From contig NZ_JAUOSF010000005.1 in assembly GCF_030548465.1 (NCBI RefSeq), positions 124,001 to 188,000 of the forward strand: a DNA stretch of 64,000 bases. The letters run 5' to 3'. The translations under genes and the position numbers were made by a program. Source of the stretch: Tamlana sp. 2_MG-2023. GTDB taxonomy: Bacteria; Bacteroidota; Bacteroidia; Flavobacteriales; Flavobacteriaceae. The stretch's first letter is position 1. Each line of letters starts with the position of its first letter. This document shows, one piece after another, positions 17,932 through 26,446 of this stretch. The notes below the pieces were generated by a model. The model was not told where the DNA came from and made no database searches. It saw only the letters and a program-made list of their open reading frames with translations.

Positions 17932-18261
17932 TTATAGCGAAAATGATTCGCCACAACCACAAGTTCGGTTGGCGTTAGGGTTATTAAATACAAACCCAGT
18001 TCCATTCAATCCACCCGAATATTCTAAGGTGGTGCCTATTAAGTATAAAAAGCTTTTTTTGTCTACAATGATTTTAATGTCATTGTCTTCAAAAACCTTA
18101 TCGTCATCCTGTTGTGTTTTGTCAAATTTTAAATCGTACGACAAACCAGAACAACCACCGCTTTTTACGCCAACACGCACATAATCTTTCGAGGCATCAT
18201 AACCATCATCGGTCATAAGCTCAATCACTTTCTTTTTAGCAGTTTCAGAAACTTTTATCAT
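17932..18261 (-). CDS. sufA: A-type Fe-S carrier SufA/IscA family
   Basis: A 109-residue HesB/IscA family protein. The three conserved cysteines are present: C37 in KSGGCSGLSY and C101/C103 in RTCGCGESF. It is the first gene of the suf operon, about 115 bases downstream of a TATATTTG promoter element on the minus strand. A-type carriers accept clusters from the SufBCD scaffold and hand them to apo-proteins. Normal length. It could equally be called ErpA/IscA-like; the suf context decides the name. Confidence 0.9.
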   Translation of the reverse strand: MIKVSETAKKKVIELMTDDGYDASKDYVRVGVKSGGCSGLSYDLKFDKTQQDDDKVFEDNDIKIIVDKKSFLYLIGTTLEYSGGLNGTGFVFNNPNANRTCGCGESFSL

Positions 18262-18382
18262 AGTTTTTATTAGATTTTATCATGTAATATTTTATTTCAT
18301 ACATGCCATCTTAAAATTCTTGAAATCAATCGGTTGAAAATATATTTTCTTTTTTATTTAGAAAGATTCCAAAAACAGAATG

Positions 18383-18390
18383 CAAATATA
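18383..18390 (-). promoter_or_regulatory. Promoter -7 element of the suf operon
   Basis: Reads TATATTTG on the minus strand, a perfect TAnnTTTG, about 120 bases before the sufA start. A clear TTG -33 box is not seen at 19-20 bases. Confidence 0.5.
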
Positions 18391-18571
18391 CAATATAAGT
18401 CATGCATTACCATGTAACCTAACATTATATTAGTATATAGTTTTATAGATTTTTATTATTACTTGTTAATTGGGGAATTATTAATGAATTCTTAATCAGA
18501 TTGCGGAAGTTCAAAATTTTTTTAAATCGAAGCTGTTGATTGTAAAATGGTTAAATGTTGCGTTTTTATTT

Positions 18572-18582
18572 CCGCGGAAGCG
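18572..18582 (+). repeat. CCGCGAAAGCG word, copy 2 (one mismatch)
   Basis: Reads CCGCGGAAGCG, intergenic, again flanked by TTT before and AAAAC after. Confidence 0.6.
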
Positions 18583-18682
18583 AAAACAGAAGTTGTTTTG
18601 GGATAATGGACTGAGAAACCAACTATTTGAGCTGTAAACATGATGTTTTTTAATAAAGGTAGTAAAAACGAAAATTGCTTCT

Positions 18683-18690
18683 TATTTTTG
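18683..18690 (+). promoter_or_regulatory. Possible -7 element directly before thiL
   Basis: TATTTTTG matches TAnnTTTG but ends only four bases before the thiL ATG, which would give an almost leaderless transcript. No -33 box is seen. Confidence 0.3.
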
Positions 18691-18694
18691 CAGC

Positions 18695-19741
18695 ATGATA
18701 GAAGATAAAAACCCACAAAGAACACAGTTGAGTGATTTAGGTGAATTCGGATTAATAGATCACTTAACACAACATTTCAAGATTAAACAAAGCTCTACGT
18801 TGAAAGGTATTGGAGACGATGCCGCTGTTTTAGATTTTGGTAAAAAACGTGTTGTTGTGACTACAGATTTATTGGTTGAAGGGGTGCATTTTGATTTGAG
18901 TTATGTGCCGCTGAAGCATTTGGGTTACAAGTCGATTGTAGTGAATTTGTCTGATGTTTATGCCATGAATGCCGAAGCTACGCAGGTTACGGTTTCTATT
19001 GCGGTTTCGAATCGTTTTCCTCTAGAAGCATTAGAAGAAATTTATGCAGGAATTGAAACGGCAGCTAATGTTTACGGTATTGATGTTATTGGTGGTGATA
19101 CGACATCATCAACAACTGGGTTGCTTATTTCTGTGACTGCAATTGGTACCGTTGATGCTGAAAAAGAAGTGTATAGAAATGGGGCGAAACCTAATGATTT
19201 GCTAGTAGTTTCTGGTGATGTTGGTGCTGCTTATATGGGATTACAAGTCTTGGAGCGTGAAAAGGAAGTGTATAAGGTAAATCCTAACAATCAACCAGAT
19301 TTAGAGCCCTATACTTATATAATTGAAAGGCAGTTAAAACCTGAAGCGCGCAAAGATATTCCGCAATTATTAGCTGAATTGGATGTAAAGCCTACATCTA
19401 TGATTGATATTAGCGATGGTTTATCTTCTGAAATCATTCACATTTGCAAACAAAGTGAGGTAGGTTGTGATCTGTACGAAGAAAAAATTCCGTTAGATCC
19501 TCAAGTGATTTCTACCTGTGAGGAGTTTGATATAGACAGTACAACTGTGGCATTAAATGGCGGAGAAGATTATGAATTATTATTCACAATTTCTCAAGAT
19601 GATTACGCTAAAATTAAAGCAAATCCACATCTTACGGTTATAGGGCATATGAAGCAGGCTAGCGAAGGGTTACATTTAGTAACACGAGCTGACACGCGAA
19701 TTCCTATTAAAGCGCAAGGTTGGAAAAATTTTAATGCCTAG
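18695..19741 (+). CDS. thiL: Thiamine-monophosphate kinase
   Basis: A 348-residue enzyme of the PurM/ThiL superfamily that phosphorylates thiamine monophosphate to the diphosphate, the last step to active vitamin B1. The acidic metal/ATP region GIGDDAAVLDFG is at about 40-51. TTDLLVEGVHFD, NLSDVYAMNAEA and DVIGGDTTSS follow in family order. Later blocks are SMIDISDGLSSEI and ALNGGEDYELLF. It starts with MIEDKNPQRTQLSDLGEFG, the usual flavobacterial N-terminus, which fixes the ATG. Single-gene unit, divergent from the suf operon. Confidence 0.93.
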   Translation: MIEDKNPQRTQLSDLGEFGLIDHLTQHFKIKQSSTLKGIGDDAAVLDFGKKRVVVTTDLLVEGVHFDLSYVPLKHLGYKSIVVNLSDVYAMNAEATQVTVSIAVSNRFPLEALEEIYAGIETAANVYGIDVIGGDTTSSTTGLLISVTAIGTVDAEKEVYRNGAKPNDLLVVSGDVGAAYMGLQVLEREKEVYKVNPNNQPDLEPYTYIIERQLKPEARKDIPQLLAELDVKPTSMIDISDGLSSEIIHICKQSEVGCDLYEEKIPLDPQVISTCEEFDIDSTTVALNGGEDYELLFTISQDDYAKIKANPHLTVIGHMKQASEGLHLVTRADTRIPIKAQGWKNFNA

Positions 19742-19790
19742 GCAAAGTTGTTTGATGCAAGCCGTTATTTAAGGGAAGATGTTGGGCTTA

Positions 19791-20069
19791 CTAAACGTGC
19801 TGATAGATTGAGCTGCTATTAATCGCTTTTTCTTTTAACCGTTCTGTTTTAGAGTTATAAACGCGTTCTAAAATGGCATTTATTTCTCTAAATGTTGGTG
19901 TTAGCTCGGTAAGATTACCATTGCTGTTTGTTGTTAATTCTTTCTTACAAGTTTTACAAGTATACTCTCTTACGTGAGAGGTTACATTTTTAGATACCTG
20001 ATAATCATGACCGAAAAGCGTGCAATACATTTTCGGTATTAATGCGACTTTGTTAGATGTTGTTTTCAT
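19791..20069 (-). CDS. Small zinc-ribbon-like protein of unknown function
   Basis: A 92-residue basic protein. A Cys/His pattern C-x-x-x-x-H (CTLFGH, residues 16-21) followed by C-x-x-C (CKTCKK, near residue 38) suggests a small zinc-binding fold. The second half is helical (FREINAILERVYNSKTERLKEKA). No signal peptide is present. It lies convergent to thiL and 62 bp downstream of the hydrolase gene on the same strand. Similar small proteins occur in flavobacteria without known function, as far as I recall. Confidence 0.6.
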   Translation of the reverse strand: MKTTSNKVALIPKMYCTLFGHDYQVSKNVTSHVREYTCKTCKKELTTNSNGNLTELTPTFREINAILERVYNSKTERLKEKAINSSSIYQHV

Positions 20070-20131
20070 GGTTTTTTGGGTTGGGTTGCACTAAATGTAA
20101 AAATAAAACCAAATAAAACGACAAAGAGCGG

Positions 20132-20908
20132 TTATTTTTCGATGAAATGCATTATGCGGTGTAGTAATTCGCCTTCATTTTCGATAAAACTCATGTGTCC
20201 GTCAGGAAATTCAACAAATTTCACTTGTGAATTTTCAACTTCTTCTAAAAGAGCATCATAGTTTAAAACGGGGTCTTTTTTACCAGCGATCATCATTTTT
20301 TTAAAAGGCGTAAAGTGCAATAAAGCCTCGCGATTGTCTCTGATTTTCATGCCTTCTAATGCGGCTACAATACCCTGAAGTGGTGTTTGTTTGGCTTCAT
20401 TGATGAGCTCTTTAATTTCATCTTTAAAAAGTTTCCGGTTTTTGGGGCGGAACAAATTAGTTATTGCTATTCTAATAAAAGTTTCGTGGCTTTTCTTTAC
20501 AGCGGCAATCGTACGATCTCTGTTAATTTGTTTCTCTGTGGAATCAGAAGAAGCTGTTGAATTTAACAAGCAAAGTCCTTTTAGGTTGTCTGGATTGTTT
20601 TCCGCGAAAGCGAGTGCCACATAGCCGCCCATGGAATGTCCTATAAAAGTGGAACGTCTAATACGAAGTTGTTTAAGAACGGCCTCTACGACTTCGGCCA
20701 TTTGTTCCATGGTGTGCACATAGCCAAGACAGCCCGTTTGTCCGTGACCCAATAAGTCAATGCAAATGACGCGGTGTTTTTTGGAGAGTTCGGGAGCGAG
20801 TCTTTTCCAAATTTTGGTGCTTTCTAAAAAGCCGTGAAGTAAAACTACGGCATGTCCTTTTCCTGAATCGGTGTAGTGAATGTTTGTACCTTTAAAATCT
20901 AAAATCAT
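20132..20908 (-). CDS. Alpha/beta hydrolase
   Basis: A 258-residue alpha/beta-hydrolase fold enzyme. The oxyanion HG motif is in VVLLHGFLES, the nucleophile elbow in FIGHSMGGYVAL (Ser near residue 92), an acidic residue region in MIAGKKDPVLNYD, and the catalytic His in FPDGHMSFIE. The triad Ser-Asp-His is complete. Sequence does not tell the substrate; relatives include esterases and MenH/BioH-like enzymes. No signal peptide. A copy of the CCGCGAAAGCG word lies within the gene and encodes A-F-A-E. Confidence 0.88.
   Translation of the reverse strand: MILDFKGTNIHYTDSGKGHAVVLLHGFLESTKIWKRLAPELSKKHRVICIDLLGHGQTGCLGYVHTMEQMAEVVEAVLKQLRIRRSTFIGHSMGGYVALAFAENNPDNLKGLCLLNSTASSDSTEKQINRDRTIAAVKKSHETFIRIAITNLFRPKNRKLFKDEIKELINEAKQTPLQGIVAALEGMKIRDNREALLHFTPFKKMMIAGKKDPVLNYDALLEEVENSQVKFVEFPDGHMSFIENEGELLHRIMHFIEK
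20602..20612 (+). repeat. CCGCGAAAGCG word, copy 3 (exact)
   Basis: Exact copy inside the alpha/beta hydrolase gene (antisense to it). The coding strand reads CGCTTTCGCGG, part of codons for A-F-A-E. Confidence 0.7.
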
Positions 20909-21068
20909 AACCTCAATTGTGTGGCAAAGATAAATGATAGGGCTTAGCTAATTGTAATCTTCAACTTCATTATTTTTATGTAATGACTGCTGACTAAAGC
21001 CTTCTGTAATAAACGTTACATGTTAGTTTGTGGGTTTAATTGACCTTTGTATATAAATTAGATGTTTT

Positions 21069-22757
21069 ATGAAGAAAATTATCGTGATAGGTGGTTTGTC
21101 TGCAGGGCCTTCTGCAGCTGCCAAAGCAAGAAGAGAAGACGAGCGAGCAGAAATTATTTTGTTTGAAAAGGGTGCCAATATAAGTTATGCAACCTGTGGA
21201 ATGCCTTATGCGTTTTCTGGTGTTATTGAAAGTCGAGATAAATTAATGGTTGTTAAGCCGGAATTATTGCAAAACCGATTTAATATCGATGTGCGATTGA
21301 ATGAAGAAATTATTAAGATTGATACTGCGGCTAAATTGGTGTTTTCAAAAGATAAATCATACGCTTATGATAAACTTATTTTTGCCACCGGAGCACGATC
21401 GATTGTACCACCAATAGAAAATATAAAATTAGCAAGTAATTGGTCTACTTGCCGTTCGATGCCAGATTTTGATAAAATCACGAAGTTAGGTTTAACTAGT
21501 GAATCAAAACATATCACCATTGTTGGTGCTGGGTTAATTGGTGTTGAAGTGGCTGAAAATTTAAGAGAAGCAGGCAAAAATGTGACATTAATAGAGGGGT
21601 CATCTCATGTATTAAATATGTGGCAACAAAAATTCGGAAATTTTGCTGGACATGTTTTGGAGGCTGAAGGGATTGAAGTGCTCACTGAAACCTTAGTGTC
21701 TAAATTTGATATTGATGCCGACGGTAAAATTTTAGCCATTGAAACTAAGGACGGAAAGCGAATTTCGACAGATTTTGTAATATTAAGTACAGGAATTAAG
21801 CCGAATACAGATTTATTATTAGCTGAAGGTGCCGAATCTATTGCCAATGGCGCTCTAAAAGTGAATGCATTTATGGAAACTTCCTTAAAGGATGTTTATG
21901 CTGCTGGTGATAATATTTCTTTGAAAAATCTTCAAACCAATACTTACGATTATTTTCCGTTAGGAACACATTCTAATAAAGCTGGTCGAGCCGCAGGAGC
22001 TAACGCTGTTCAAGGAAATACAATTTCGTTTAACGGTGCTTACAAAACCGCTATTGTAAAAGTATTTGATTACACTTTAGCAAGAACCGGCATGAATCCT
22101 ACAGCTTTAAAAGAAAAAAATATTGCTTTTAAAACGGTTTTAACGGTAGCAGGAGCGACGCCTGGGTATTATCCTGGTCAAAAAGATTTAATTACGGAAA
22201 TTTATTATCATGCCGAAACCGAAGAAATTTTAGGGGCAGAATTATTTGGAGAAATAGGTGTAGATAAGCGTGTTGACGTTTTAAGTACTGCTATTTATGC
22301 GAAGTTAAAAATTAGCGATTTGTCTCAGTTAGATTTGGCTTATGCGCCACCATTTTCACCAGCTAAAGACCCTGTTGTTGTAACAAGTTTTGTAGCTCAG
22401 AATATTATAAATGGCAAGAGTGAGCAAATTTCAGTGGAAGACTTAGATGTCTTTATAAATGAGGATTCAGCTCAAGATTACTTATTATTAGATGCGAGAG
22501 CAGCTAGCGAATATGAAAAAGGTACCATTCCTGGGGCTTTAAATTATCCTTTAGATGCTATTAGAGATCATATTGATTTTATAAAAAATCAGAATAAGGA
22601 AGTCATCATATTTTGCCAAAAAGGATTAAGAGGATATTTGGCTGAATTAATTTTAAGAAATAACGGCATCAAAGCAGTTAAGAATGTTGCCGGAGGCTTT
22701 AAAATCTGGGAAATGTATAGTGATAAAATTGAAATCCCAAAACCTGTGAAGAAGTAA
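21069..22757 (+). CDS. CoA-disulfide reductase-like flavoprotein fused to rhodanese
   Basis: A 562-residue fusion. Residues 1-450 form an FAD/NAD(P)H disulfide-oxidoreductase: GGLSAGPSAAAKAR for FAD, active cysteine C43 in SYATCGMPYAF (the same position as in characterised CoA-disulfide reductases), second dinucleotide motif IVGAGLIGVEVAE, and the FAD motif VYAAGDN. Residues about 465-555 are a rhodanese domain with catalytic C516 in IFCQKGLRGY. Such CoADR-Rhd enzymes reduce CoA disulfides, per/polysulfides or related species in the cytosol. It likely plays a role in thiol redox or sulfane-sulfur handling. Single gene, ending in a palindromic repeat shared with the convergent neighbour. Confidence 0.9.
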   Translation: MKKIIVIGGLSAGPSAAAKARREDERAEIILFEKGANISYATCGMPYAFSGVIESRDKLMVVKPELLQNRFNIDVRLNEEIIKIDTAAKLVFSKDKSYAYDKLIFATGARSIVPPIENIKLASNWSTCRSMPDFDKITKLGLTSESKHITIVGAGLIGVEVAENLREAGKNVTLIEGSSHVLNMWQQKFGNFAGHVLEAEGIEVLTETLVSKFDIDADGKILAIETKDGKRISTDFVILSTGIKPNTDLLLAEGAESIANGALKVNAFMETSLKDVYAAGDNISLKNLQTNTYDYFPLGTHSNKAGRAAGANAVQGNTISFNGAYKTAIVKVFDYTLARTGMNPTALKEKNIAFKTVLTVAGATPGYYPGQKDLITEIYYHAETEEILGAELFGEIGVDKRVDVLSTAIYAKLKISDLSQLDLAYAPPFSPAKDPVVVTSFVAQNIINGKSEQISVEDLDVFINEDSAQDYLLLDARAASEYEKGTIPGALNYPLDAIRDHIDFIKNQNKEVIIFCQKGLRGYLAELILRNNGIKAVKNVAGGFKIWEMYSDKIEIPKPVKK

Positions 22758-22781
22758 AGGGTTTAAGTTTTTTATAAATAT

Positions 22782-22863
22782 ACGAGGCTATCTAAAAAGT
22801 GTTGTGTCGTTAACCTGAACTTGATTCAGGTTTTCATAGCGACTGGTTGTTAGATAGCCTCGT
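22782..22863. repeat. Palindromic intergenic repeat / bidirectional terminator
   Basis: A perfect 14-bp outer stem, 22782-22795 with 22850-22863, encloses a unit with an inner short palindrome AACCTGAA/TTCAGGTT (22812-22832). The inner unit is nearly the same as in the element after the PBP1A gene. It sits between convergent genes, but the T-runs beside it are weak. Confidence 0.7.
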
Positions 22864-22867
22864 CTTA

Positions 22868-23524
22868 TTATGACTTTACACGCTTTATGGCTGTAAAAGC
22901 TTTGTCTACATATTCATCTTCAACTAAAATGGTGAACTCGTTGGTGGTAGAAATAACTTCATACATCACCACACCATCCCAAGCCAAACGCTTAAAAAAA
23001 TGGTAATATAAACCTGCAATTTTAGAGTTGTCTTGTGGTAAGTTTATACTAATGGCTGATAAGCCTTCTTGCACGGCTAATAAGGTTTCATTTTTTAATT
23101 CGCCTTTAATAAAATCATTTAAACTGCTAGAAATTATGATATTGCTTTCATGAATACCTCTTGTAAAGGTGTAGAAGGGTTTAGATTCTATTTTAATGCG
23201 TTCCAAGATTTTTGAATGGTTATCAATAAGCGTGTCTGAATTTTTTACCGTAAAATCGGTAAGGTTTGATCGTACCGTAATATCACCTAAGTTCTGAATG
23301 GCTTTTTTCATTTTAAGCGAATTCGACAAAGTTGCTGGCGGATTATAACGACGCAAGGCCATCATAATAGCACCTGGCTTGACATCTTTTTTAAGCATTT
23401 TACTTATAGGTTCTACAAGTTCGATAGCTAATGCGCTAAAATTAATGATGTTTCTAGATAAGGCTTCTTCTAAATAAGGCTGCGTGATTAATATGTCTTC
23501 AACGCAATTTGATACCGTTTTCAT
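22868..23524 (-). CDS. ACT domain-containing protein divergent from aspartate kinase
   Basis: A 218-residue protein from the ATG at 23524; a GTG two codons upstream is the alternative. The N-terminal half is helical (EDILITQPYLEEALSRNIINFSALA, GAIMMALRRYNP). The C-terminal half has two ACT-like repeats: DITVRSNLTDFTVKN at about 85 and LAVQEGLSAISINLP followed by DGVVMYEVISTTNEFTILV near the end. The last region strongly resembles the regulatory tail of aspartate kinases, although no kinase domain is present. It is divergent from the aspartate kinase gene with about 110 bp between the starts. It may be a free-standing amino-acid sensor; ligand unknown. Confidence 0.75.
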   Translation of the reverse strand: MKTVSNCVEDILITQPYLEEALSRNIINFSALAIELVEPISKMLKKDVKPGAIMMALRRYNPPATLSNSLKMKKAIQNLGDITVRSNLTDFTVKNSDTLIDNHSKILERIKIESKPFYTFTRGIHESNIIISSSLNDFIKGELKNETLLAVQEGLSAISINLPQDNSKIAGLYYHFFKRLAWDGVVMYEVISTTNEFTILVEDEYVDKAFTAIKRVKS

Positions 23525-23632
23525 GAGCACTAAATGTTAACTATTTAACAATATGTGTAAAAATAAACTTTTTTTTTAATAAACATCGCAGTTATCTAAA
23601 TGAATTATAATTTCGCCAGCAAATTGATAGTC

Positions 23633-24955
23633 ATGAAAGTATTAAAATTTGGTGGAACATCTGTAGGTTCAGTGGAAAACATGTCCAACGTTAAAAGTAT
23701 AATAAACGATGGTGCGAAAAAAGTTGTAGTGCTTTCAGCTATGTCTGGAACCACAAATCAATTAGTTGCTATTGGTCAAGATATTAAGGCTGGAAATAGT
23801 GCTGCTGCGGTTGAAAAAGTAACAACGCTTCATGCCACTTACAAAGTGACGATTGATAATCTTTTGCAGAATACCGATTTAAACGCTGCTGTAAAGTCTT
23901 ATGTTGCTGATGTTTTTAGTTTTTTAGAAAGCTGTGCTTCAAAAGCATTTTCTGTGAATTTAGAAAATCAGATTGTAGCGCAAGGCGAATTGCTTTCTAC
24001 ATTTATGTTTAATGCGTATTTAAATCAAGAAGGTGTTAGTTCGTCGTTGTTGCCAGCATTAGACTTTATGCGTATTGATGAAAATAAAGAGCCAGACATC
24101 GCTTATATCAAAGAGAACTTCAAAAAAGTATTTGAAGGAACTCCAGATTCTGAAATATACATCACCCAAGGGTTTATATGTTTAGATACGGAAGGTGAAA
24201 TTTCAAATTTACAACGTGGTGGAAGTGATTACACAGCTACTATTATTGGTGCTGCTTTTCTAGCTGAAGAAGTTCAAATTTGGACTGATATTGACGGTAT
24301 GCATAACAACGACCCGAGACACGTTGAGAATACGCATCCAATTTCAAACTTATCGTTTGATGAAGCGGCTGAGCTTGCTTATTTCGGAGCAAAGATTTTA
24401 CATCCACAAACAGTAACACCAGTTAGAGCTGATAATATTCCAGTGCGCCTAAAAAACACCATGGAACCTTCTGCTCATGGTACTTTAATTTCTAGTATTA
24501 CAGCAGGTGATGGTATTAAAGCTATCGCTGCTAAAGACGGTATTACGGCTATTAAAATTAAATCGGCGCGTATGTTGCAAGCGCACGGCTTCTTGAAGAA
24601 AGTGTTTGAAATTTTTGAAACCTATAAAACATCAATTGATATGATTACCACTTCGGAAGTTGCGGTGTCACTAACTATTGATGATGATTCAAATTTAGAT
24701 GCTATTTTAGCTGAATTGGATAAAATTGCTACCATCGAGGTCGATAAAAACCAAAGTATTGTGTGTTTAGTGGGGCATGAGGTTGTAAATCATGATGATA
24801 CATTTAAGTTATTCAAAATATTACAAGATGTAAAAATTAGAATGATTTCTTACGGTGGAAGCCAAAATAATATTTCACTATTAATTGATTCAAAAGATAA
24901 AATTAATACGCTGCAAAAACTTAATGATTATTTATTTGAATTAGTCACTCTTTAA
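23633..24955 (+). CDS. lysC: Aspartate kinase
   Basis: A 440-residue enzyme starting at MKVLKFGGTSVG (ATG at 23633), which is the classical kinase start. The ATG 11 codons upstream would place non-homologous residues in front. Motifs are KFGGTSVGSVENM for ATP, VVVLSAMSGTTNQL, GRGG-type QRGGSDYTATII, WTDIDGMHNNDPR, and two ACT domains after residue about 300 (ITAIKIKSARMLQ, DMITTSEVAVSLTI, QSIVCLVGH). It catalyses the first step to lysine, threonine and methionine. It is monofunctional here, with no homoserine dehydrogenase domain. A strong bidirectional terminator follows. Confidence 0.9.
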   Translation: MKVLKFGGTSVGSVENMSNVKSIINDGAKKVVVLSAMSGTTNQLVAIGQDIKAGNSAAAVEKVTTLHATYKVTIDNLLQNTDLNAAVKSYVADVFSFLESCASKAFSVNLENQIVAQGELLSTFMFNAYLNQEGVSSSLLPALDFMRIDENKEPDIAYIKENFKKVFEGTPDSEIYITQGFICLDTEGEISNLQRGGSDYTATIIGAAFLAEEVQIWTDIDGMHNNDPRHVENTHPISNLSFDEAAELAYFGAKILHPQTVTPVRADNIPVRLKNTMEPSAHGTLISSITAGDGIKAIAAKDGITAIKIKSARMLQAHGFLKKVFEIFETYKTSIDMITTSEVAVSLTIDDDSNLDAILAELDKIATIEVDKNQSIVCLVGHEVVNHDDTFKLFKILQDVKIRMISYGGSQNNISLLIDSKDKINTLQKLNDYLFELVTL

Positions 24956-24978
24956 AAATATTACTCTGTTTTGTATGC

Positions 24979-25020
24979 AAAAAGAGGCTGTCTTGATTTC
25001 AAGCAGCCTCTTTTGTTTTT
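24979..25020. terminator. Bidirectional intrinsic terminator
   Basis: An 11-bp stem (24980-24990 with 25004-25014) continues, after one bulged T, into 5 more pairs (CTTGA/TCAAG). There is an A-run on the left and a T-rich tail on the right. It serves both convergent genes. Confidence 0.8.
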
Positions 25021-25040
25021 GTCTAAAGAAATTTAAATTC

Positions 25041-26333
25041 TTAAGAATTCATAATATCTTCAATCTCCTCAACTTCAATAGGGATGTTTTTCATTAGGTT
25101 GATTGGTGCTCCAGACTCTTGAATTACCAAGTCATCTTCCAAACGAATGCCAAAGCCTTCATTCGGAATATAAATTCCAGGCTCAACGGTAAACACATTA
25201 TTCGCTTGCATAGGTTCGGTTAAAATACCGTAATCGTGTGTGTCGAGTCCGATATGGTGAGAAGTGCCATGCATAAAATATTTTTTATACGCTGGCCATT
25301 CTGGATCTTCATTTTGAACATCAGCTTTGTCTAGTAAATTAAGCTTTAAAAGTTTACTAGTCATCATTTTACCAACTTCAACATGATATTCTGCCCAGTC
25401 GGTTCCGGGGATAAGCATTTTTTCAGCTTCTTTCTTCACGTGAAGAATAGAGTTGTAAACGTCTTTTTGTCTGTCGGTAAATCTTCCAGAAACCGGAACG
25501 CTACGCGTCATGTCACTAGAGTAATTTGCGTATTCGGCCCCAACATCCATTAAAATAAGTTCACCAGCTTTACATTGTTGGTTGTTTTCAACATAGTGTA
25601 GTACGTTAGCGTTGTTTCCTGAAGCTACAATAGGAGTGTAAGCGAATTTTTTAGAACGGTTTCTTAAAAACTCATGCATAAATTCAGCTTCGATTTCATG
25701 TTCCCAAACGCCAGGTTTCACAAAGTTTAGAATGCGGCGAAACCCCTTTTCTGTGATATTACAAGCTTGTTGAATTAAATCAATTTCAATAGGGTCTTTT
25801 ACAGAACGTAAACGTTGTAAGATGGGGTTGCTTTTAGCGACGCGATGCGCTGGATATTTCTCTTTTAGCCATTTTGTATAACGGTCCTCGCGGGTTTCGA
25901 CGTCAACATTGGCGCGGTAATGTTCGTTAGTGTTGATGTAAACCGTATCGCATTGGGTCATGATTTCAAACATGATTTTTTCCATGTCTTGCAACCAATA
26001 AACGGTTTTGATACCGCTTGTTTCAAAAGCCTTTTCTTTTGTGAGTTTGGCACCTTCCCAAATGGCAATGTGTTCGTTGGTTTCTTTTAAGAATAAAATC
26101 TCACGATGTTTCTCTTTCGGACAGTCTGGAAATAGAACTAAAATACTTTCTTCTTGATCTACGCCACTTAAGTAAAATATATCGCGATGTTGCTCAAATG
26201 GTAATGTGCTGTCAGCACTTACGGGATAAATGTCATTAGAGTTAAAAACAGCTAAGCTGTTTGCAAGCATTTTTGATTTAAAATTTTCACGATTTTTTAT
26301 AAATAGCTTACTATTAATAGGTGTGTATTTCAT
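25041..26333 (-). CDS. pepP: Xaa-Pro aminopeptidase (aminopeptidase P family, M24)
   Basis: A 430-residue cytosolic metallopeptidase. The N-terminal creatinase-like domain (FEQHRDIFYLSGVDQEES) is followed by the pita-bread catalytic domain. Metal ligands are seen in ILMDVGAEYANYSSDMTRS (two Asp), HGTSHHIGLDTHD (His), TVEPGIYIP and GIRLEDDLVI (two Glu). It removes N-terminal residues before proline. No signal peptide. Full length. Convergent to aspartate kinase with a shared terminator. Confidence 0.92.
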   Translation of the reverse strand: MKYTPINSKLFIKNRENFKSKMLANSLAVFNSNDIYPVSADSTLPFEQHRDIFYLSGVDQEESILVLFPDCPKEKHREILFLKETNEHIAIWEGAKLTKEKAFETSGIKTVYWLQDMEKIMFEIMTQCDTVYINTNEHYRANVDVETREDRYTKWLKEKYPAHRVAKSNPILQRLRSVKDPIEIDLIQQACNITEKGFRRILNFVKPGVWEHEIEAEFMHEFLRNRSKKFAYTPIVASGNNANVLHYVENNQQCKAGELILMDVGAEYANYSSDMTRSVPVSGRFTDRQKDVYNSILHVKKEAEKMLIPGTDWAEYHVEVGKMMTSKLLKLNLLDKADVQNEDPEWPAYKKYFMHGTSHHIGLDTHDYGILTEPMQANNVFTVEPGIYIPNEGFGIRLEDDLVIQESGAPINLMKNIPIEVEEIEDIMNS

Positions 26334-26399
26334 TTTTACTGTGAATTTATAAGAACCATAAAAGTAGTGATTCTAAATAAAACATAAGGTATAATTTAT

Positions 26400-26407
26400 T
26401 ACTTTTG
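26400..26407 (+). promoter_or_regulatory. Promoter -7 element for the matrixin-like protease gene
   Basis: TACTTTTG, a perfect TAnnTTTG, ends 39 bases before the ATG at 26447. No obvious TTG -33 box. Confidence 0.45.
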
Positions 26408-26446
26408 GAGTTAAGGGGTTAATTATTAATTAAATATATAAATGGC

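Larger units (their letters stand above)
18262..18694. other. Divergent promoter region, sufA / thiL, 433 bp
   Basis: Contains the suf promoter element (18383-18390, minus strand), a one-mismatch copy of the GC-rich word (18572-18582) and a -7-like element just before thiL. The leader of sufA is about 115 bases. I found no TPP riboswitch for thiL and no clear IscR-like palindrome for suf. Confidence 0.5.

Noticed and set aside
18262-18694. TPP riboswitch upstream of thiL
   Set aside because: No THI-box-like sequence or suitable stems are visible, and thiL stands alone.
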